Assembly (NCBI RefSeq): GCF_009184865.1
Contig: NZ_CP045096.1
Location: 1,426,001-1,490,000, forward strand
Length of the DNA: 64,000 bases
Direction of reading: 5' to 3'
Source of the DNA: Streptomyces phaeolivaceus
GTDB taxonomy: Bacteria > Actinomycetota > Actinomycetes > Streptomycetales > Streptomycetaceae
Below, in pieces: positions 35,444 through 45,610 of this stretch; the first letter of the stretch is position 1, and every line of letters begins with the position of its first letter. The position numbers and the translations under genes were made by a program. The notes under the pieces were generated by a model, which worked only from the letters and a program-made list of their open reading frames with translations, did no database searches and was not told the origin of the DNA.

Positions 35444-35506
35444 CTACGGGTACGCGCGTCCTCGCGTACGGCGACGGCTACCGGGTGCGCGGCCCCGGCC
35501 CGCCAT
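35444..35506 (-). CDS. Possible 20-codon arginine-rich upstream reading frame before aroC
   Basis: ATG 35506 is preceded by GGAGGATCGGAG, a strong ribosome binding site, and the frame closes at TAG 35444-35446. The peptide has eight Arg in 20 residues and ends AYP. An inverted repeat GTACGCG/CGCGTAC (35450-35469) covers its 3' half. Could be a leader affecting aroC, or chance. Confidence 0.3.
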   Translation of the reverse strand: MAGRGRAPGSRRRTRGRAYP

Positions 35507-35625
35507 CTCCGATCCTCCCACGTCCGGGGCGGGACCCGGTCACGGGTCCATCAGACGGACGGCCGCGCGCGGGGCACCGCGCCGGTACACGCCACGCCCC
35601 GTCCCGAGCCGCGCGTCCCGGACGG

Positions 35626-36465
35626 TCAGCCCCGCTGGGCCAGCGCCCGCTCCCCCGCCGTACGCATCGCCGCCACCGGCGCCGCCTTGCACCCGGTCAT
35701 CTGCTCGACCTGGAGCACCGCCTGGTGGACGAGCAGATCGAGCCCGCTGACCACGGCACCCCCGTACGCGGACCACCGCGCGGCCAGCTCCGTCGGCCAG
35801 GGGTGGTACAGCACGTCGAACAGCGTCGTCGGCCGCTCCGGCACCGCCCCGGACAGCGCGTCCGTCGCCCCGGCCGGTGTCGTGGCGATCACCAGCGGAG
35901 CGCTCAGCGCTCGCCCGGCCTCCGCCCAGTCCGCCGTACGCACCTCGATGTCCAGCCGCTCGCCCCACTGCCGCATCTCGGCGGCGCGGGCCTCGCTCCG
36001 TACGTACGCCACGACCTCGCCGGTGCAGATCCGGGCGAGCGCGGCCAGCGCGGAGGAGGCGGTGGCTCCGGCGCCGAGGACGGCCGCCGACTCCACCTGC
36101 TCGATGCCCCGCTCCCGCAGGGCGGCGACCATCCCGGGGATGTCGGTGTTGTCGCCGACCCGCCGCCCGTCCTCCGTGAACACCAGCGTGTTCACGGCCT
36201 CGACGGAGGTCGCCGTCTCACTGATCTCGTCCAGCAGCGGAATGACCGCCCGCTTCAACGGCATCGTCAGCGACAGCCCCGCCCACTCCGGCCCGAGCCC
36301 CTCGACGAACCCGGACAGCGCCTCCTCGTCGACCTCGAAACGGTCGTACGACCAGTCGGTGAGCCCGAGTTCGGCGTACGCGGCGCGGTGCAGCACCGGG
36401 GAGAGCGAGTGGGCGATCGGCGAACCGAGCACGGCGGCGCGGCGGTTGGTGACGGTGCGGCTCAT
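35626..36465 (-). CDS. aroE: Shikimate dehydrogenase
   Basis: 279 aa. NADPH-dependent reduction of 3-dehydroshikimate. Shikimate-binding GSPIAHSLSPVLH (14-26), catalytic Lys in SLTMPLK (about 66-72), Asp in GDNTDIPGM, and dinucleotide loop GAGATASS are present. ATG 36465 follows the mltG TAG directly, so the two are coupled. The mltG-aroE-aroC-aroK-aroB series shows the usual actinobacterial order. Confidence 0.96.
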   Translation of the reverse strand: MSRTVTNRRAAVLGSPIAHSLSPVLHRAAYAELGLTDWSYDRFEVDEEALSGFVEGLGPEWAGLSLTMPLKRAVIPLLDEISETATSVEAVNTLVFTEDGRRVGDNTDIPGMVAALRERGIEQVESAAVLGAGATASSALAALARICTGEVVAYVRSEARAAEMRQWGERLDIEVRTADWAEAGRALSAPLVIATTPAGATDALSGAVPERPTTLFDVLYHPWPTELAARWSAYGGAVVSGLDLLVHQAVLQVEQMTGCKAAPVAAMRTAGERALAQRG

Positions 36466-38238
36466 CTATCCGTTCTGCGCTTCCTGGTACTTCTTACGGT
36501 TCTCGTTGTGCTCTTCGTTGGTCACGGCGAACAAGGTCTCGTCCTCGTTGATCGAAACGAAGTAGTACCAGGGGCCCTTGGCTGGCTTGAGTGCCGCCTT
36601 GATGGCCACCTCGCCGGGATTGCCGATCGGCCCGGGAGGCAGACCCTTGATCTTGTACGTGTTGTACGGGTCGTCGATCTGTCGCAGCGAGTTCACCGAA
36701 CCCGTGGCCAGCTTGGATTCACCGCGCAGGTAATTCACCGTGGAGTCGAAGTCGAGGAGGCCGTAGGTCTCGGTGTTGTTCTTGTCGAGCCGGTTGTAGA
36801 CGACCCGAGCAACCTTCAGGAAGTCCTTCTTGTACTTCCCCTCGGCCTGCACGAGGCTCGCCACCGTGAGCACCTGGAGGGGATTCTCCAGATTCAGACT
36901 CTTGGCCTTGCCCTCCAGGTCGAATTCCTCGTACTTCGCCTTGGAGAGGTCAACCATTTCCTTGAGGACGGCCTCAGGCTTCATCCCCTTGGCGACCGGA
37001 TACGTGGACGGGTAGAGGAATCCTTCCAGCGGATCCTTGATGTCGTCGTTGTCGTTCGCCCAGTCGGGGAGGCCAAGAGTCTTCCACTTGTTCTCGGCGA
37101 CCTCTTCAGTCGTACCCTTGTCGAGGTCCAACTCCTTGTCGACCAAAGCATAGACATCACGGTTCCGCAGACCTTCCCTGACCGTGAAGTTACTCTGGCT
37201 CTTCGGGTCGAGCATCAAAGAGATAGCACTTTCAGCGGACATCTCCTTCTTGAGGAGATAAACGCCCGCCTGAATATTAGGTCGGTCGGGGTTCTGCGCC
37301 AGCGCCGCAGTGAAGGCATCCACACTCTTCACGACCCCCGCCGCCTTCAGCTTCTGCCCGATCACCGAGCCGAATTCACCCTTGCCGACCGTCACCGTCA
37401 CAGTCTCGCTCGTCCCGTCACCCGAGTAATCAGGAGCCTCGCCGAAGCGGTTCTGGAAGAACTGGTAGCCGAAATAGCTCACGCCGGCGAATCCGCCACC
37501 GAAGACCATGACGACCACCAGGCACGCGCAACCACTGCGGCGTTTCTTGCCGCCTTTGCCCGGCTTCTTGGACTTTCCGCCGCGGCCCTTGCGGTCACCG
37601 CGGCCGGTACGTTCCTCGGCCTCGTCGTCATCGTCGTCGGCGCCGCCCGCGAAGAAGGCGTGTTCGCCCTGGTCCGGTCCGGGGTCCCAGTCGGTGCGCT
37701 CGGCGGTCGGCTGCTTCTCGGCCTCGGGCTCCGGGGCGGGCGTGGCCGCCGGCGTGGTGTCCGCGCGTCGGCGCGAGGGCGGCTCCGGCGGCGGATACGC
37801 GTCGGGGGTGCCGTAGAAGTCCTGCTGGCCGGCGCCGTAGGCCATCGCCTGCTGCTGACCGTAGGGGTCCGCCGGGTCGGGGACGTAGGCGCCCTGCGCG
37901 TGCTGCTGTGTTCCGTTGTTCCAGCCGCCGTTGACCTGGTCGTACTGCTGCTGGTGCTGGTTGTGGCCGGGGTACTGCTGCCCGGGGTCGCCGTACTCCT
38001 GCTGGTACTGCTGCTGGGCGTAGGCGTCGTGATGACCCTGATGGCCCTGATGACCGTTGTTCCAGCCGCCGTTGCCGTTGTCGTACTGCTGCTGCTCCGG
38101 GTACTGCTGCTGCGGCTGGCCGCCGTAAGGGGACTGCTGGCCCGCCTGGGCCTGCTGTCCGTCCCATCCGCCGTCCCCGTACAACGGGTCGTCCGGATGC
38201 CACGGTTCGGAGCCTGGGCCCCGGCCATACTCAGTCAT
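36466..38238 (-). CDS. mltG: Endolytic murein transglycosylase MltG with Gln/Asn-rich cytoplasmic domain
   Basis: 590 aa, much longer than E. coli MltG (~340). The first ~150 residues are rich in Q, G, Y, N and H, with repeated NGGWNNG, and look prion-like. A charged, lysine-rich stretch and one membrane helix (CLVVVMVFGGGFAGVSYFGY, about 240-260) follow. The extracytoplasmic YceG domain carries the predicted catalytic Glu in LVQAEGKYK (E466). MltG cuts nascent glycan strands and sets peptidoglycan chain length. ATG 38238. Lies between ruvX and aroE. Confidence 0.93.
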   Translation of the reverse strand: MTEYGRGPGSEPWHPDDPLYGDGGWDGQQAQAGQQSPYGGQPQQQYPEQQQYDNGNGGWNNGHQGHQGHHDAYAQQQYQQEYGDPGQQYPGHNQHQQQYDQVNGGWNNGTQQHAQGAYVPDPADPYGQQQAMAYGAGQQDFYGTPDAYPPPEPPSRRRADTTPAATPAPEPEAEKQPTAERTDWDPGPDQGEHAFFAGGADDDDDEAEERTGRGDRKGRGGKSKKPGKGGKKRRSGCACLVVVMVFGGGFAGVSYFGYQFFQNRFGEAPDYSGDGTSETVTVTVGKGEFGSVIGQKLKAAGVVKSVDAFTAALAQNPDRPNIQAGVYLLKKEMSAESAISLMLDPKSQSNFTVREGLRNRDVYALVDKELDLDKGTTEEVAENKWKTLGLPDWANDNDDIKDPLEGFLYPSTYPVAKGMKPEAVLKEMVDLSKAKYEEFDLEGKAKSLNLENPLQVLTVASLVQAEGKYKKDFLKVARVVYNRLDKNNTETYGLLDFDSTVNYLRGESKLATGSVNSLRQIDDPYNTYKIKGLPPGPIGNPGEVAIKAALKPAKGPWYYFVSINEDETLFAVTNEEHNENRKKYQEAQNG

Positions 38239-38312
38239 CGCTCCCCTAGAGCCGCGAGGCGGCGGTCACGCGGGGCCTGTGGCTCGGCTTTCGTCCCCGC
38301 CTCTTTTTGTGC

Positions 38313-38333
38313 GGTGGCTGTTCGAAGGCCACC
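38313..38333 (-). terminator. Weak hairpin after ruvX
   Basis: GGTGGC and GCCACC, 6-bp arms with a 9-nt loop, 30 nt past the ruvX stop, followed on the minus strand by GCACAAAAAG rather than U. May reduce read-through into mltG. Confidence 0.35.
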
Positions 38334-38362
38334 ACATCGCGCGGAACGTTACCGTATCGCGA

Positions 38363-38869
38363 TCAGATGACCACTTCGACGCCCTCGCCCGGAGCTTTAC
38401 CTGACACCCGTTCGGATTCCAGCGCCTGTTGCAGGATGATCACGGCTGCCGCCTGGTCAATGACCGACCTGCCCTTTTTGGATTTCACACCTGAGGCACG
38501 CAGTCCTTGACTCGCCGTCACTGTGGTCATCCTCTCGTCGAGAAGTCTGACCGGAACGGGCGCGATCATTCGCGCCAACTCCTGGGCGAACCCCCGTACC
38601 TTGGCTGCCGCCGGGCCTTCACCTCCCTTGAGGGAGCGCGGGAGTCCGATGATTACCTCGATAGGTACGTACTCGTCGATCAATTGTCTCAATCGACGCT
38701 GAGCTGCGGGGACATCGCGTCCCGGGACGGTCTCGACCGGGGTGGCGAGGATCCCGTCGGGGTCGCAGGAGGCGACCCCGATCCGGGCGTCCCCGACGTC
38801 GATCGCGAGCCGACGGCCCCGGCGCATGACCGGGCCGTCGGCTTCGCCACTGTGATCGTTCGTGCTCAC
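38363..38869 (-). CDS. ruvX: Putative pre-16S rRNA nuclease / Holliday junction resolvase-like protein YqgF (RuvX)
   Basis: 168 aa. RNase H-fold protein with [12 protein letters not shown] (about 22-33), [11 protein letters not shown] and DERMTT at the usual spots. YqgF matures the 16S rRNA 5' end in E. coli; the resolvase name is older. The N-terminus has a ~18-residue charged extension. GTG 38869 overlaps the alaS stop by 4 nt (GTGA), a conserved alaS-ruvX-mltG arrangement. Confidence 0.94.
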   Translation of the reverse strand: MSTNDHSGEADGPVMRRGRRLAIDVGDARIGVASCDPDGILATPVETVPGRDVPAAQRRLRQLIDEYVPIEVIIGLPRSLKGGEGPAAAKVRGFAQELARMIAPVPVRLLDERMTTVTASQGLRASGVKSKKGRSVIDQAAAVIILQQALESERVSGKAPGEGVEVVI

Positions 38870-41538
38870 TTGGCCGTCTCGGCGACCAGGCGTTCGACCG
38901 CGTCCATGGCCTCGCCGATGGCGGCCGGGTTCTGGCCGCCGCCCTGGGCGACGTCCGGCTTGCCGCCACCGCCGCCACCGAGGGTCTTGGCGGCCGTACG
39001 GACCAGGTCACCGGCCTTCAGACCGCGCTCACGGGCGGCCTCGTTGGTGGCGATGACCGTCAGCGGCTTGCCGTTCGCCGTGGTGAACAGGGCGACGACG
39101 ACGGCCCGGCCGCCCTGGATACGGCCCCGCACGTCGAGGACCAGCTTGCGGAGGTCGTCGGGGGTCGTGCCGTCCGGGACCTGACCGGTCACCAGGGCGA
39201 CTCCGCGTACGTCCTTGGCGGACTCGGCGAGACCGGCGGCGGCCTGCAGCACCTTCTCGGCGCGGAACTTCTCGATCTCCTTCTCGGCGTCCTTCAACTT
39301 GCCGAGCATGGCGGAGACCTTCTCCGGAAGCTCCTCCGGCCGGCCCTTGATCAGCTCCTGGAGCTGGGCGACGACCGTGTGCTCACGGGCGAGGAAGTTG
39401 TAGGCGTCGACACCGACCAGGGCCTCGATACGGCGCACCCCGGAGCCGATGGACGACTCGCCGAGCAGCTTGACCAGGCCGAGCTGCGAGGTGTTGTGGA
39501 CGTGCGTACCGCCGCACAGCTCCTTGGAGAAGTCGCCGATGGTGACCACGCGGACGCGCTCGCCGTACTTCTCGCCGAACTCGGCGATGGCACCCTGCTT
39601 CTTGGCCTCGTCGAGGCTCAGGATCTCGGCGTGCACGTCCAGGTCGCGGGCGAGCACCTCGTTGATCTTCTGCTCGACGTCGGTCATCACGGCCGTGGGA
39701 ACGGCGGACGGGGAGCCGAAGTCGAAGCGGAAGCGGCCGGGCTGGTTCTCCGAACCGGCCTGGGCGGCGGTCGGGCCGAGGGCATCGCGCAGGGCCTGGT
39801 GGGTGAGGTGCGTGGCCGAGTGGGCGCGGGCGATGGCCGTACGGCGACGGCCGTCGATCGCGGCATGGGCCTTGGCGCCGATGGTCACCTCGCCGACCTG
39901 GACGACGCCCTTGTGGACGTACACGCCCGGGACCGGCTTCTGGCAGTCGCGGATCTCGATGACGGCACCGGAGTCGACCTTGATCCGGCCGGTGTCACCG
40001 ATCTGACCGCCGCCCTCGGCGTAGAACGGGGTGCGGTCGAGGACGATCTCGACCTCGTCGCCCTCGGTGGCGGCGGGCGAGGGCGTGCCGTTGACGAGAA
40101 TGCCGACGATGGTGGTCTCGCCCTCGGTGTCCGAGTAGCCGATGAACTCGGTCTCGCCGGCCCTGTCGGCGATCTCGCGGTAGGAACCGACGCCGGCGTG
40201 GCCGGTCTTCTTGGCCTGGGCGTCGGCCTTGGCGCGCTCCCGCTGCTCCTTCATCAGACGGCGGAAGCCGTTCTCGTCCACGGAGAGGCCCTGTTCGGCG
40301 GCCATCTCCAGGGTGAGGTCGATGGGGAAGCCCCAGGTGTCGTGGAGCAGGAAGGCCTTGTCGCCGGCGAGGACCTTGCCACCGGAGGCCTTGGTCTCCG
40401 TCACGGCGGTGTCGAGGATGTTGGTGCCGGCCTTGAGCGTCTTGAGGAAGGCGTTCTCCTCGGCGAGGGCGACCTTCTCGATGCGCTCGCGGTCCGTGAC
40501 CAGCTCCGGGTACTGCTGGCCCATCATGGCGATGACGGTGTCGATGAGGTCCTTGACGACCGGGCCGGTGGCGCCGAGCAGCCGCATGTTGCGGATGGCG
40601 CGGCGCATGATGCGGCGCAGGACGTAGCCACGGCCCTCGTTGCCGGGGGTGACGCCGTCGCCGATGAGCATGACCGACGTCCGCATGTGGTCGGTGACCA
40701 CGCGCAGGGAGACGTCCGAGTCGTGGGCGTCGCCGTAGGCCACACCGGTCAGCTCGGTGGCCTTGTCGATGACGGCCATGGAGGTGTCGATCTCGTACAT
40801 GTTCTGCACACCCTGCAGAATCATGGCGAGGCGCTCCATGCCGAGGCCGGTGTCGATGTTCTTGCTGGGCAGTTCGCCGAGGATCTCGAAGTTGTCCTTG
40901 CCGATGCCCTGGCCCCGCTCGTACTGCATGAAGACCAGGTTCCAGATCTCCACGTACCGCTCGTCGTTGACGGCGGGGCCGCCCTCGACGCCGAACTCGG
41001 GGCCGCGGTCGTAGTTGATCTCGGAACAGGGGCCGCAGGGGCCGGGGACGCCCATGGACCAGTAGTTGTCCTTCATGCCGAGGCGCTGGATGCGCTCCTT
41101 CGGCACACCGACGATCTCGTGCCAGATGCGCTCGGCCTCGTCGTCGTCCTTGTAGACGGTGATCCAGAGCTTCTCCGGCTCCAGGCCGTAACCACCCTTG
41201 TCCTGGGGGCTGGTGAGCAGCTCCCAGGCGTACTTGATGGCGCCTTCCTTGAAGTAGTCGCCGAAGGAGAAGTTGCCGCACATCTGGAAGAACGTGCCGT
41301 GGCGGGTGGTCTTGCCGACCTCTTCGATGTCGGGCGTGCGCACACACTTCTGCACGCTCGTGGCACGGGCGTACGGCGGCTTGACCTCGCCCAGGAAGTA
41401 GGGCTTGAAGGGCACCATGCCGGCGGGGACCAGGAGCAGAGTCGGGTCGTCCGCGATGAGCGACGCCGAAGGGACAACGGTGTGACCGCGCTCCTCGAAG
41501 AAGCTCAACCAGCGGCGACGAATCTCAGCCGACTCCAT
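38866..41538 (-). CDS. alaS: Alanyl-tRNA synthetase
   Basis: 890 aa, full length. Class II catalytic core at the N-terminus ([34 protein letters not shown]). The editing domain holds the zinc/active-site motifs [13 protein letters not shown] and CGGTHV, and the C-terminal C-Ala domain includes a glycine-rich patch [20 protein letters not shown] 41538 overlaps the preceding stop by one base (TGATG). Overlaps ruvX by 4 nt. Confidence 0.97.
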   Translation of the reverse strand: MESAEIRRRWLSFFEERGHTVVPSASLIADDPTLLLVPAGMVPFKPYFLGEVKPPYARATSVQKCVRTPDIEEVGKTTRHGTFFQMCGNFSFGDYFKEGAIKYAWELLTSPQDKGGYGLEPEKLWITVYKDDDEAERIWHEIVGVPKERIQRLGMKDNYWSMGVPGPCGPCSEINYDRGPEFGVEGGPAVNDERYVEIWNLVFMQYERGQGIGKDNFEILGELPSKNIDTGLGMERLAMILQGVQNMYEIDTSMAVIDKATELTGVAYGDAHDSDVSLRVVTDHMRTSVMLIGDGVTPGNEGRGYVLRRIMRRAIRNMRLLGATGPVVKDLIDTVIAMMGQQYPELVTDRERIEKVALAEENAFLKTLKAGTNILDTAVTETKASGGKVLAGDKAFLLHDTWGFPIDLTLEMAAEQGLSVDENGFRRLMKEQRERAKADAQAKKTGHAGVGSYREIADRAGETEFIGYSDTEGETTIVGILVNGTPSPAATEGDEVEIVLDRTPFYAEGGGQIGDTGRIKVDSGAVIEIRDCQKPVPGVYVHKGVVQVGEVTIGAKAHAAIDGRRRTAIARAHSATHLTHQALRDALGPTAAQAGSENQPGRFRFDFGSPSAVPTAVMTDVEQKINEVLARDLDVHAEILSLDEAKKQGAIAEFGEKYGERVRVVTIGDFSKELCGGTHVHNTSQLGLVKLLGESSIGSGVRRIEALVGVDAYNFLAREHTVVAQLQELIKGRPEELPEKVSAMLGKLKDAEKEIEKFRAEKVLQAAAGLAESAKDVRGVALVTGQVPDGTTPDDLRKLVLDVRGRIQGGRAVVVALFTTANGKPLTVIATNEAARERGLKAGDLVRTAAKTLGGGGGGKPDVAQGGGQNPAAIGEAMDAVERLVAETAK

Positions 41539-41912
41539 CAGTGGTCCTCATTCCGGTTGTACGGGTACGACGAGCTGTCGACGTACCTCGGATTCCTGCT
41601 GTACTTCGGGGTGTTGGTGTTCTCGATGGCGACGACGCGCCGGGGGGCCGGAAGCTCCGGGTAGGTGTCGGGGTCGGCCTCGATGCCGAGTGCCTCGCCG
41701 AGTTCGGCCTCCCGCTGCGCCATGTTGTCGCGGACGTCGAGCGCGAAGCCGACCGCCCGGTCCTTGAGCCTGTGGCCCGCCTCGACCGCCTTGTTCGCCG
41801 CCTGGGTGGCGAGGTGCTCGGGGGTGAGCTGCTTCAGCTTGCGGTTGACCTTGGTGGTGGCCCACACTCCGGCGGCGACCCCTGTGGTGAACCAGAACGT
41901 TCGGCGGAACAT
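41538..41912 (-). CDS. Small membrane-associated protein, DUF6167-like
   Basis: 124 aa from ATG 41912 ([22 protein letters not shown]). The N-terminal hydrophobic helix (about 5-20) suggests membrane insertion. The middle is helical and charged and the tail is rich in Asn, Tyr and Ser. Conserved in Streptomyces before alaS, function unknown. Starts 7 nt after the DUF948-like gene and overlaps alaS by one base, so it is co-translated with both. Confidence 0.75.
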   Translation of the reverse strand: MFRRTFWFTTGVAAGVWATTKVNRKLKQLTPEHLATQAANKAVEAGHRLKDRAVGFALDVRDNMAQREAELGEALGIEADPDTYPELPAPRRVVAIENTNTPKYSRNPRYVDSSSYPYNRNEDH

Positions 41913-41919
41913 CGCTCGG

Positions 41920-42369
41920 TCAGCCCTTCTTTCCACGGGTGTCGCGCCGGCTCCGGCGACTGCCCGCAACGGTGCGTCCCACGATCACGGTACGACGCCC
42001 GTCCTCGGCGGACTCGCCCTCCCGGCGGCCACCGCCCATGGCCCGGCGTACGCCGTAGCCGAAGGCCGCGACCTTGACGAGGGGGCCGCCGAAGGTGGAC
42101 GCGACGGTCGTGGAGAGCGCCGAGGCGTTCGACGTGACCTCCTGGACGTCGGACGCGATCGCGTCGACCCGTTCGATCTGGGTCTGCGCGGAGCGGACGG
42201 CGGTGGACGCGTCGGCGAGGAGGGGGACGGCCTGGTCGGTCACGTCCGCGACGAGCTTGGTGGTCGCCTTGAGCGTCTGGGCCAGCCTCGCCAGCGCGAC
42301 GGCGAGGAAGGAGACCAGGATCGCCCAGAAGACGGCCACGAGGATCCCGGCCACTTCTCCACCGGACAC
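41920..42369 (-). CDS. DUF948-family membrane protein
   Basis: 149 aa from GTG 42369. An N-terminal membrane helix (GILVAVFWAILVSFLAVAL, about 8-26) is followed by an amphipathic coiled-coil-like stretch (about 30-95; LKATTKLVADVTDQAVPLL). The C-terminus is basic, ending RRSRRDTRGKKG. This topology is that of DUF948 proteins, of unknown function; they resemble membrane-anchored methyl-acceptor-like helices. Start of the small operon leading into alaS. Confidence 0.8.
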   Translation of the reverse strand: MSGGEVAGILVAVFWAILVSFLAVALARLAQTLKATTKLVADVTDQAVPLLADASTAVRSAQTQIERVDAIASDVQEVTSNASALSTTVASTFGGPLVKVAAFGYGVRRAMGGGRREGESAEDGRRTVIVGRTVAGSRRSRRDTRGKKG

Positions 42370-42461
42370 CTGGCACCCGCTCTCGTAAACACCTGTTGAT
42401 GGCTCTGCTGAGCCTATCGCGCCGGACGCGCCGGTCCGTACCGCATTTCGCTCATGCGAAA

Positions 42462-42504
42462 GCCCGCCGCCCCGCCCGCCCGGAAAGGCGAGGGGACGAC
42501 GGGC
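42462..42504 (-). terminator. Terminator after rpsD
   Basis: GCCCGCCGCCCC and the opposing GGGGACGACGGGC pair with a few wobbles around a GGAAA-containing loop, 13 nt past the rpsD stop. Confidence 0.6.
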
Positions 42505-42516
42505 AGCGCTCGCTGA

Positions 42517-43131
42517 TCAGCGGGCGTAGTACTCGACGACGAGCTGCTCGTCGCAGATGACCGGGACTTCCTTGCGGTTGGGCTCGCGGTCCAGGCGGAA
42601 CGCCAGGGCCTTGAGGTTCACCTGAAGGTAGCGCGGGGTCTCACCGTCGGCGGCGAAGCCACCCTCGCGGGCGACCTCGAACAGCGGCTTCTGACGGCTG
42701 CGCTCACGGACCATGACGACGTCGTCCGGCTTGACGCGGAAGGACGGCTTGTCGACCTTGTGGCCGTTGACCTCGATGTGGCCGTGGACGACCATCTGGC
42801 GGGCCTGGTAGATCGTGCGGGCGATGCCCGAACGCAGGACCAGCGCGTCGAGACGACGCTCCAGCTCGATGATCAGGGCCTCACCGGTCTTGCCCTGGAC
42901 CTTGGAGGCACGCTCGTAGGCGCGGACGAGCTGGCGCTCGGACACGTCGTACTGCGCGCGCAGACGCTGCTTCTCGAGCAGACGGACCTTGTAGTCCGAG
43001 TTCTGCTTGCGGCCACGGCCGTGCTCACCCGGCGGGTAGGGACGGGCCTCGAAGTACTTGACGGCCTTCGGGGTCAGCGCGATGCCGAGGGCACGCGACT
43101 TCTTGACCTTGGGGCGGGACTGGTTCGCCAC
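42517..43131 (-). CDS. rpsD: 30S ribosomal protein S4
   Basis: 204 aa. Primary 16S rRNA-binding protein with the S4 RNA-binding domain (about 93-155; [20 protein letters not shown]). The N-terminus lacks the four-cysteine zinc motif, so this is the zinc-independent C-minus form. GTG 43131 has GGAAAAGAA upstream. Alone in an operon away from the ribosomal clusters, behind a long 5' region with a conserved-looking stem. Confidence 0.97.
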   Translation of the reverse strand: MANQSRPKVKKSRALGIALTPKAVKYFEARPYPPGEHGRGRKQNSDYKVRLLEKQRLRAQYDVSERQLVRAYERASKVQGKTGEALIIELERRLDALVLRSGIARTIYQARQMVVHGHIEVNGHKVDKPSFRVKPDDVVMVRERSRQKPLFEVAREGGFAADGETPRYLQVNLKALAFRLDREPNRKEVPVICDEQLVVEYYAR

Positions 43132-43431
43132 TTCTTTTCCTTTTCCTCTTCGGCTGCCTCAGGGTTACGGGAGGTCGCATCCGCAGCCGGGGAATCCCGT
43201 CAGGTCCACGAGGGACATGTCGGGTAGCCGCTCCCCTGGTCTGGGCACATACGTGCAGCACACGAACGGCCCACCGACCGATTCCGGGACTCCGGGTGGT
43301 GGTGGGCTGCCCGCGACACCTACGACGGTGCGCGACGCTCCTGGATCAGAAGATCCGGCTGCATGTCCCGCCTGAGGCGCCGACCGGAGCCGGACACGGG
43401 ACGCAGCACTGGGGAGGATTCTACAGGGGCT
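43132..43431 (-). other. 300-bp region upstream of rpsD, probable long leader
   Basis: CGGCTGC (43151-43157) and GCAGCCG (43183-43189) form a perfect 7-bp stem directly upstream of the purine-rich ribosome binding site. A -10-like TAGAAT lies at 43423-43418, just past the rarA stop, without a clear -35. If used, the leader is about 280 nt, suitable for S4 autoregulation, which is known in other bacteria. No gene seen. Confidence 0.45.
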
Positions 43432-44787
43432 TCAGGACTGCTTTCGACCGAGGTTCTTCCTGGTCCACTCCACCGCGTCGGCGTACCGGGCCTCGGCTCC
43501 GTGTCGGGTGGGTGTGTAGTACTCCCGGCCGTCGATCGCGTCCGGCGCGTACTGCTGGGCGGCGATCCCCTCCGGCAGGTCGTGCGGATAGACATAGCCC
43601 TGGGCGTGGCCGAGCTTGGCCGCGCCCTTGTAGTGCCCGTCACGGAGGTGTGCCGGGACCGGACCGGCCAGGCCCTTGCGTACGTCCTCCATGGCGGCGC
43701 CGATCGCCGTGGTCGCCGCGTTGGACTTGGGGGCCAGGGCGAGGGCGATCGTGGCGTGGCTGAGGGTGAGCGCGGCCTCGGGAAAGCCGATCATGGCGAC
43801 GGCCTGGGCGGCGGCGACGGTTATCGGCAGCGCGTTCGGGTCGGCGAGGCCGATGTCCTCGCTGGCGGAGATCATCAGTCGCCGGGCGATGAAGCGGGGG
43901 TCCTCGCCGGCCTCGATCATCCGGGCCAGATAGTGCAGGGCCGCGTCCACGTCGGAGCCCCTGATGGACTTGATGAGGGCGCTGGCCACGTCGTAGTGCT
44001 GGTCGCCGTCGCGGTCGTACTTCACGGCCGCCCGGTCGACGGTCTCCTCCAGGGTCTGGAGGCCGATCTCCGCCTCGCCCTTGTCGAGGGCGGCTCCGGC
44101 GGCGGCCTCCAGGGCGGTGAGGGCCCGGCGGGCGTCACCGCCCGCGATCCTCAGCAGATGTGCCTCGGTGTCCTCGGGGAGGGTGACGGCGCTCTTCAGG
44201 CCGCGCTCGTCGGTCAGCGCGCGCCTGAGAAGGCCGCGCAGATCGTCGTCGGTGAGGGGTTCGAGGGTGAGGAGGAGGGAGCGGGACAGGAGGGGGGAGA
44301 TCACCGAGAAGTACGGGTTCTCCGTGGTGGCCGCGATCAGGGTGACCCAGCGGTTCTCGACGGCCGGGAGCAGGGAGTCCTGCTGGGCCTTGCTGAAGCG
44401 GTGGATCTCGTCGAGGAAGAGGACGGTCTCCTTGCCGTAGCCGCCGGTGGCGCGGCGGGCGCCCTCGATGACGGCGCGGACCTCCTTGACTCCGGCGGTG
44501 ATCGCGGACAGCTCCACGAAGCGCTTGTTGGTGGCCTTGGAGACGACGTACGCCAGGGTGGTCTTGCCGGTGCCGGGCGGGCCCCAGAGGATCACCGAGG
44601 AGGGGCCGGCCGGGCCGCCGCCGGACTCGCCGACCAGTCTGCGCAGGGGTGAGCCGGGCTTGAGCAGGTGCTGCTGGCCCACGACCTCGTCGAGGGTGCG
44701 CGGACGCATCCGTACGGCCAGGGGGCTGGCGGCCGGGTCCTTCTCCTGGCGGTCTTCCGCGGCGGCGGTGAACAGATCGGGCTCCAC
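43432..44787 (-). CDS. rarA: Replication-associated recombination protein RarA (MgsA)
   Basis: 451 aa. AAA+ clamp-loader-like ATPase acting at stalled forks. Walker [10 protein letters not shown] (about 69-77), Walker B FLDEIHRF and sensor 1 AATTENP are present, with the C-terminal tetramerisation region ([14 protein letters not shown] onward). GTG 44787. Upstream is the VKOR-like gene with a 62-nt gap; downstream is the rpsD leader. No obvious terminator after it. Confidence 0.95.
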   Translation of the reverse strand: MEPDLFTAAAEDRQEKDPAASPLAVRMRPRTLDEVVGQQHLLKPGSPLRRLVGESGGGPAGPSSVILWGPPGTGKTTLAYVVSKATNKRFVELSAITAGVKEVRAVIEGARRATGGYGKETVLFLDEIHRFSKAQQDSLLPAVENRWVTLIAATTENPYFSVISPLLSRSLLLTLEPLTDDDLRGLLRRALTDERGLKSAVTLPEDTEAHLLRIAGGDARRALTALEAAAGAALDKGEAEIGLQTLEETVDRAAVKYDRDGDQHYDVASALIKSIRGSDVDAALHYLARMIEAGEDPRFIARRLMISASEDIGLADPNALPITVAAAQAVAMIGFPEAALTLSHATIALALAPKSNAATTAIGAAMEDVRKGLAGPVPAHLRDGHYKGAAKLGHAQGYVYPHDLPEGIAAQQYAPDAIDGREYYTPTRHGAEARYADAVEWTRKNLGRKQS

Positions 44788-44849
44788 ACCGAAAACCCTA
44801 TGTCACCGCACTGACAATCCGGTCGGGGCCGGCAGCGGCCCCCGGACGG

Positions 44850-45488
44850 TCAGCTGGTCCAGAAGTCCCACCAGCGGGTCAGGATCAGCATGCCGATGAC
44901 GCCGATGTGCATCACGGGCAGGACCCAGGCGAACTCGCCGAAGAAGTTCTTCAGCCAGCCGGGCGCGGGCAGGAAGCCGTTGCGGATGTTGGAGGAGGTG
45001 ACGTACCAGAACATCAGGATGGTGGCGACCCAGGCGAGGCAGCACCACAGGCAGAGCGAGTTGATGTTGTACAGCGACTGGTACTGCAGCCACGTCACGA
45101 AGCCGACGCCGAAGAGGGTGCCCGCGTTGAAGGTCAGCCAGTACCAGCGCGGGTAGGTCGCCCGTGCGAGCAGGCCGGCGCCGACGCAGATGACGATGCC
45201 GTACGCGACGAGGCCGAGCATCGGGTTGGGGAACCCGAAGACGGAGGCCTGGTCGCTCTTCATGATGTTGCCGCAGGAGACGACGGGGTTGAGGCTGCAG
45301 CCGGGCGTGAAGCCCGGGTCCTCCAGCAGCTTGAACTTGTCGATCGTGATGACCCAGGACGCGAGAAGTCCGGCCGCACCGGTGATCAGCAGCAGGATCG
45401 CGAAGGCGCGGCTGCCGCCGACCGTGCGTGGGGCCGCGGTGTCCTGCCGCTCGGCGGTGGAGACGTCCTTGACTGTCGTCTTGCTCAT
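44850..45488 (-). CDS. Vitamin K epoxide reductase (VKOR) family thiol oxidoreductase
   Basis: 212 aa, about five membrane helices. Bacterial VKOR replaces DsbB: it reoxidises a DsbA-like protein and passes electrons to quinone. The loop cysteines CSLNPVVSC (about 65-73) and the membrane active site CLWC are present. No fused thioredoxin domain is seen and no DsbA-like gene is in the window. ATG 45488 (MSKTTVKDVSTAER); further in-frame starts upstream lack a ribosome binding site. Between hisS and rarA. Confidence 0.92.
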   Translation of the reverse strand: MSKTTVKDVSTAERQDTAAPRTVGGSRAFAILLLITGAAGLLASWVITIDKFKLLEDPGFTPGCSLNPVVSCGNIMKSDQASVFGFPNPMLGLVAYGIVICVGAGLLARATYPRWYWLTFNAGTLFGVGFVTWLQYQSLYNINSLCLWCCLAWVATILMFWYVTSSNIRNGFLPAPGWLKNFFGEFAWVLPVMHIGVIGMLILTRWWDFWTS

Positions 45489-45575
45489 CACGTCGATTCC
45501 ATGGCGTCGAAGGGGCCGCTGGGGCACGGCCATTGTGCCGTACACCCTCGCGTATCCGTCGTTCACTACGCATAA

Positions 45576-45603
45576 GTCCCGCGCCCTCGAAGGGGCGCGG
45601 GAC
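45576..45603 (-). terminator. hisS terminator
   Basis: GTCCCGCGCCC and GGGCGCGGGAC, perfect 11-bp arms, loop TCGAAG, 8 nt past the hisS stop. Confidence 0.8.
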
Positions 45604-45610
45604 CCAGGGC

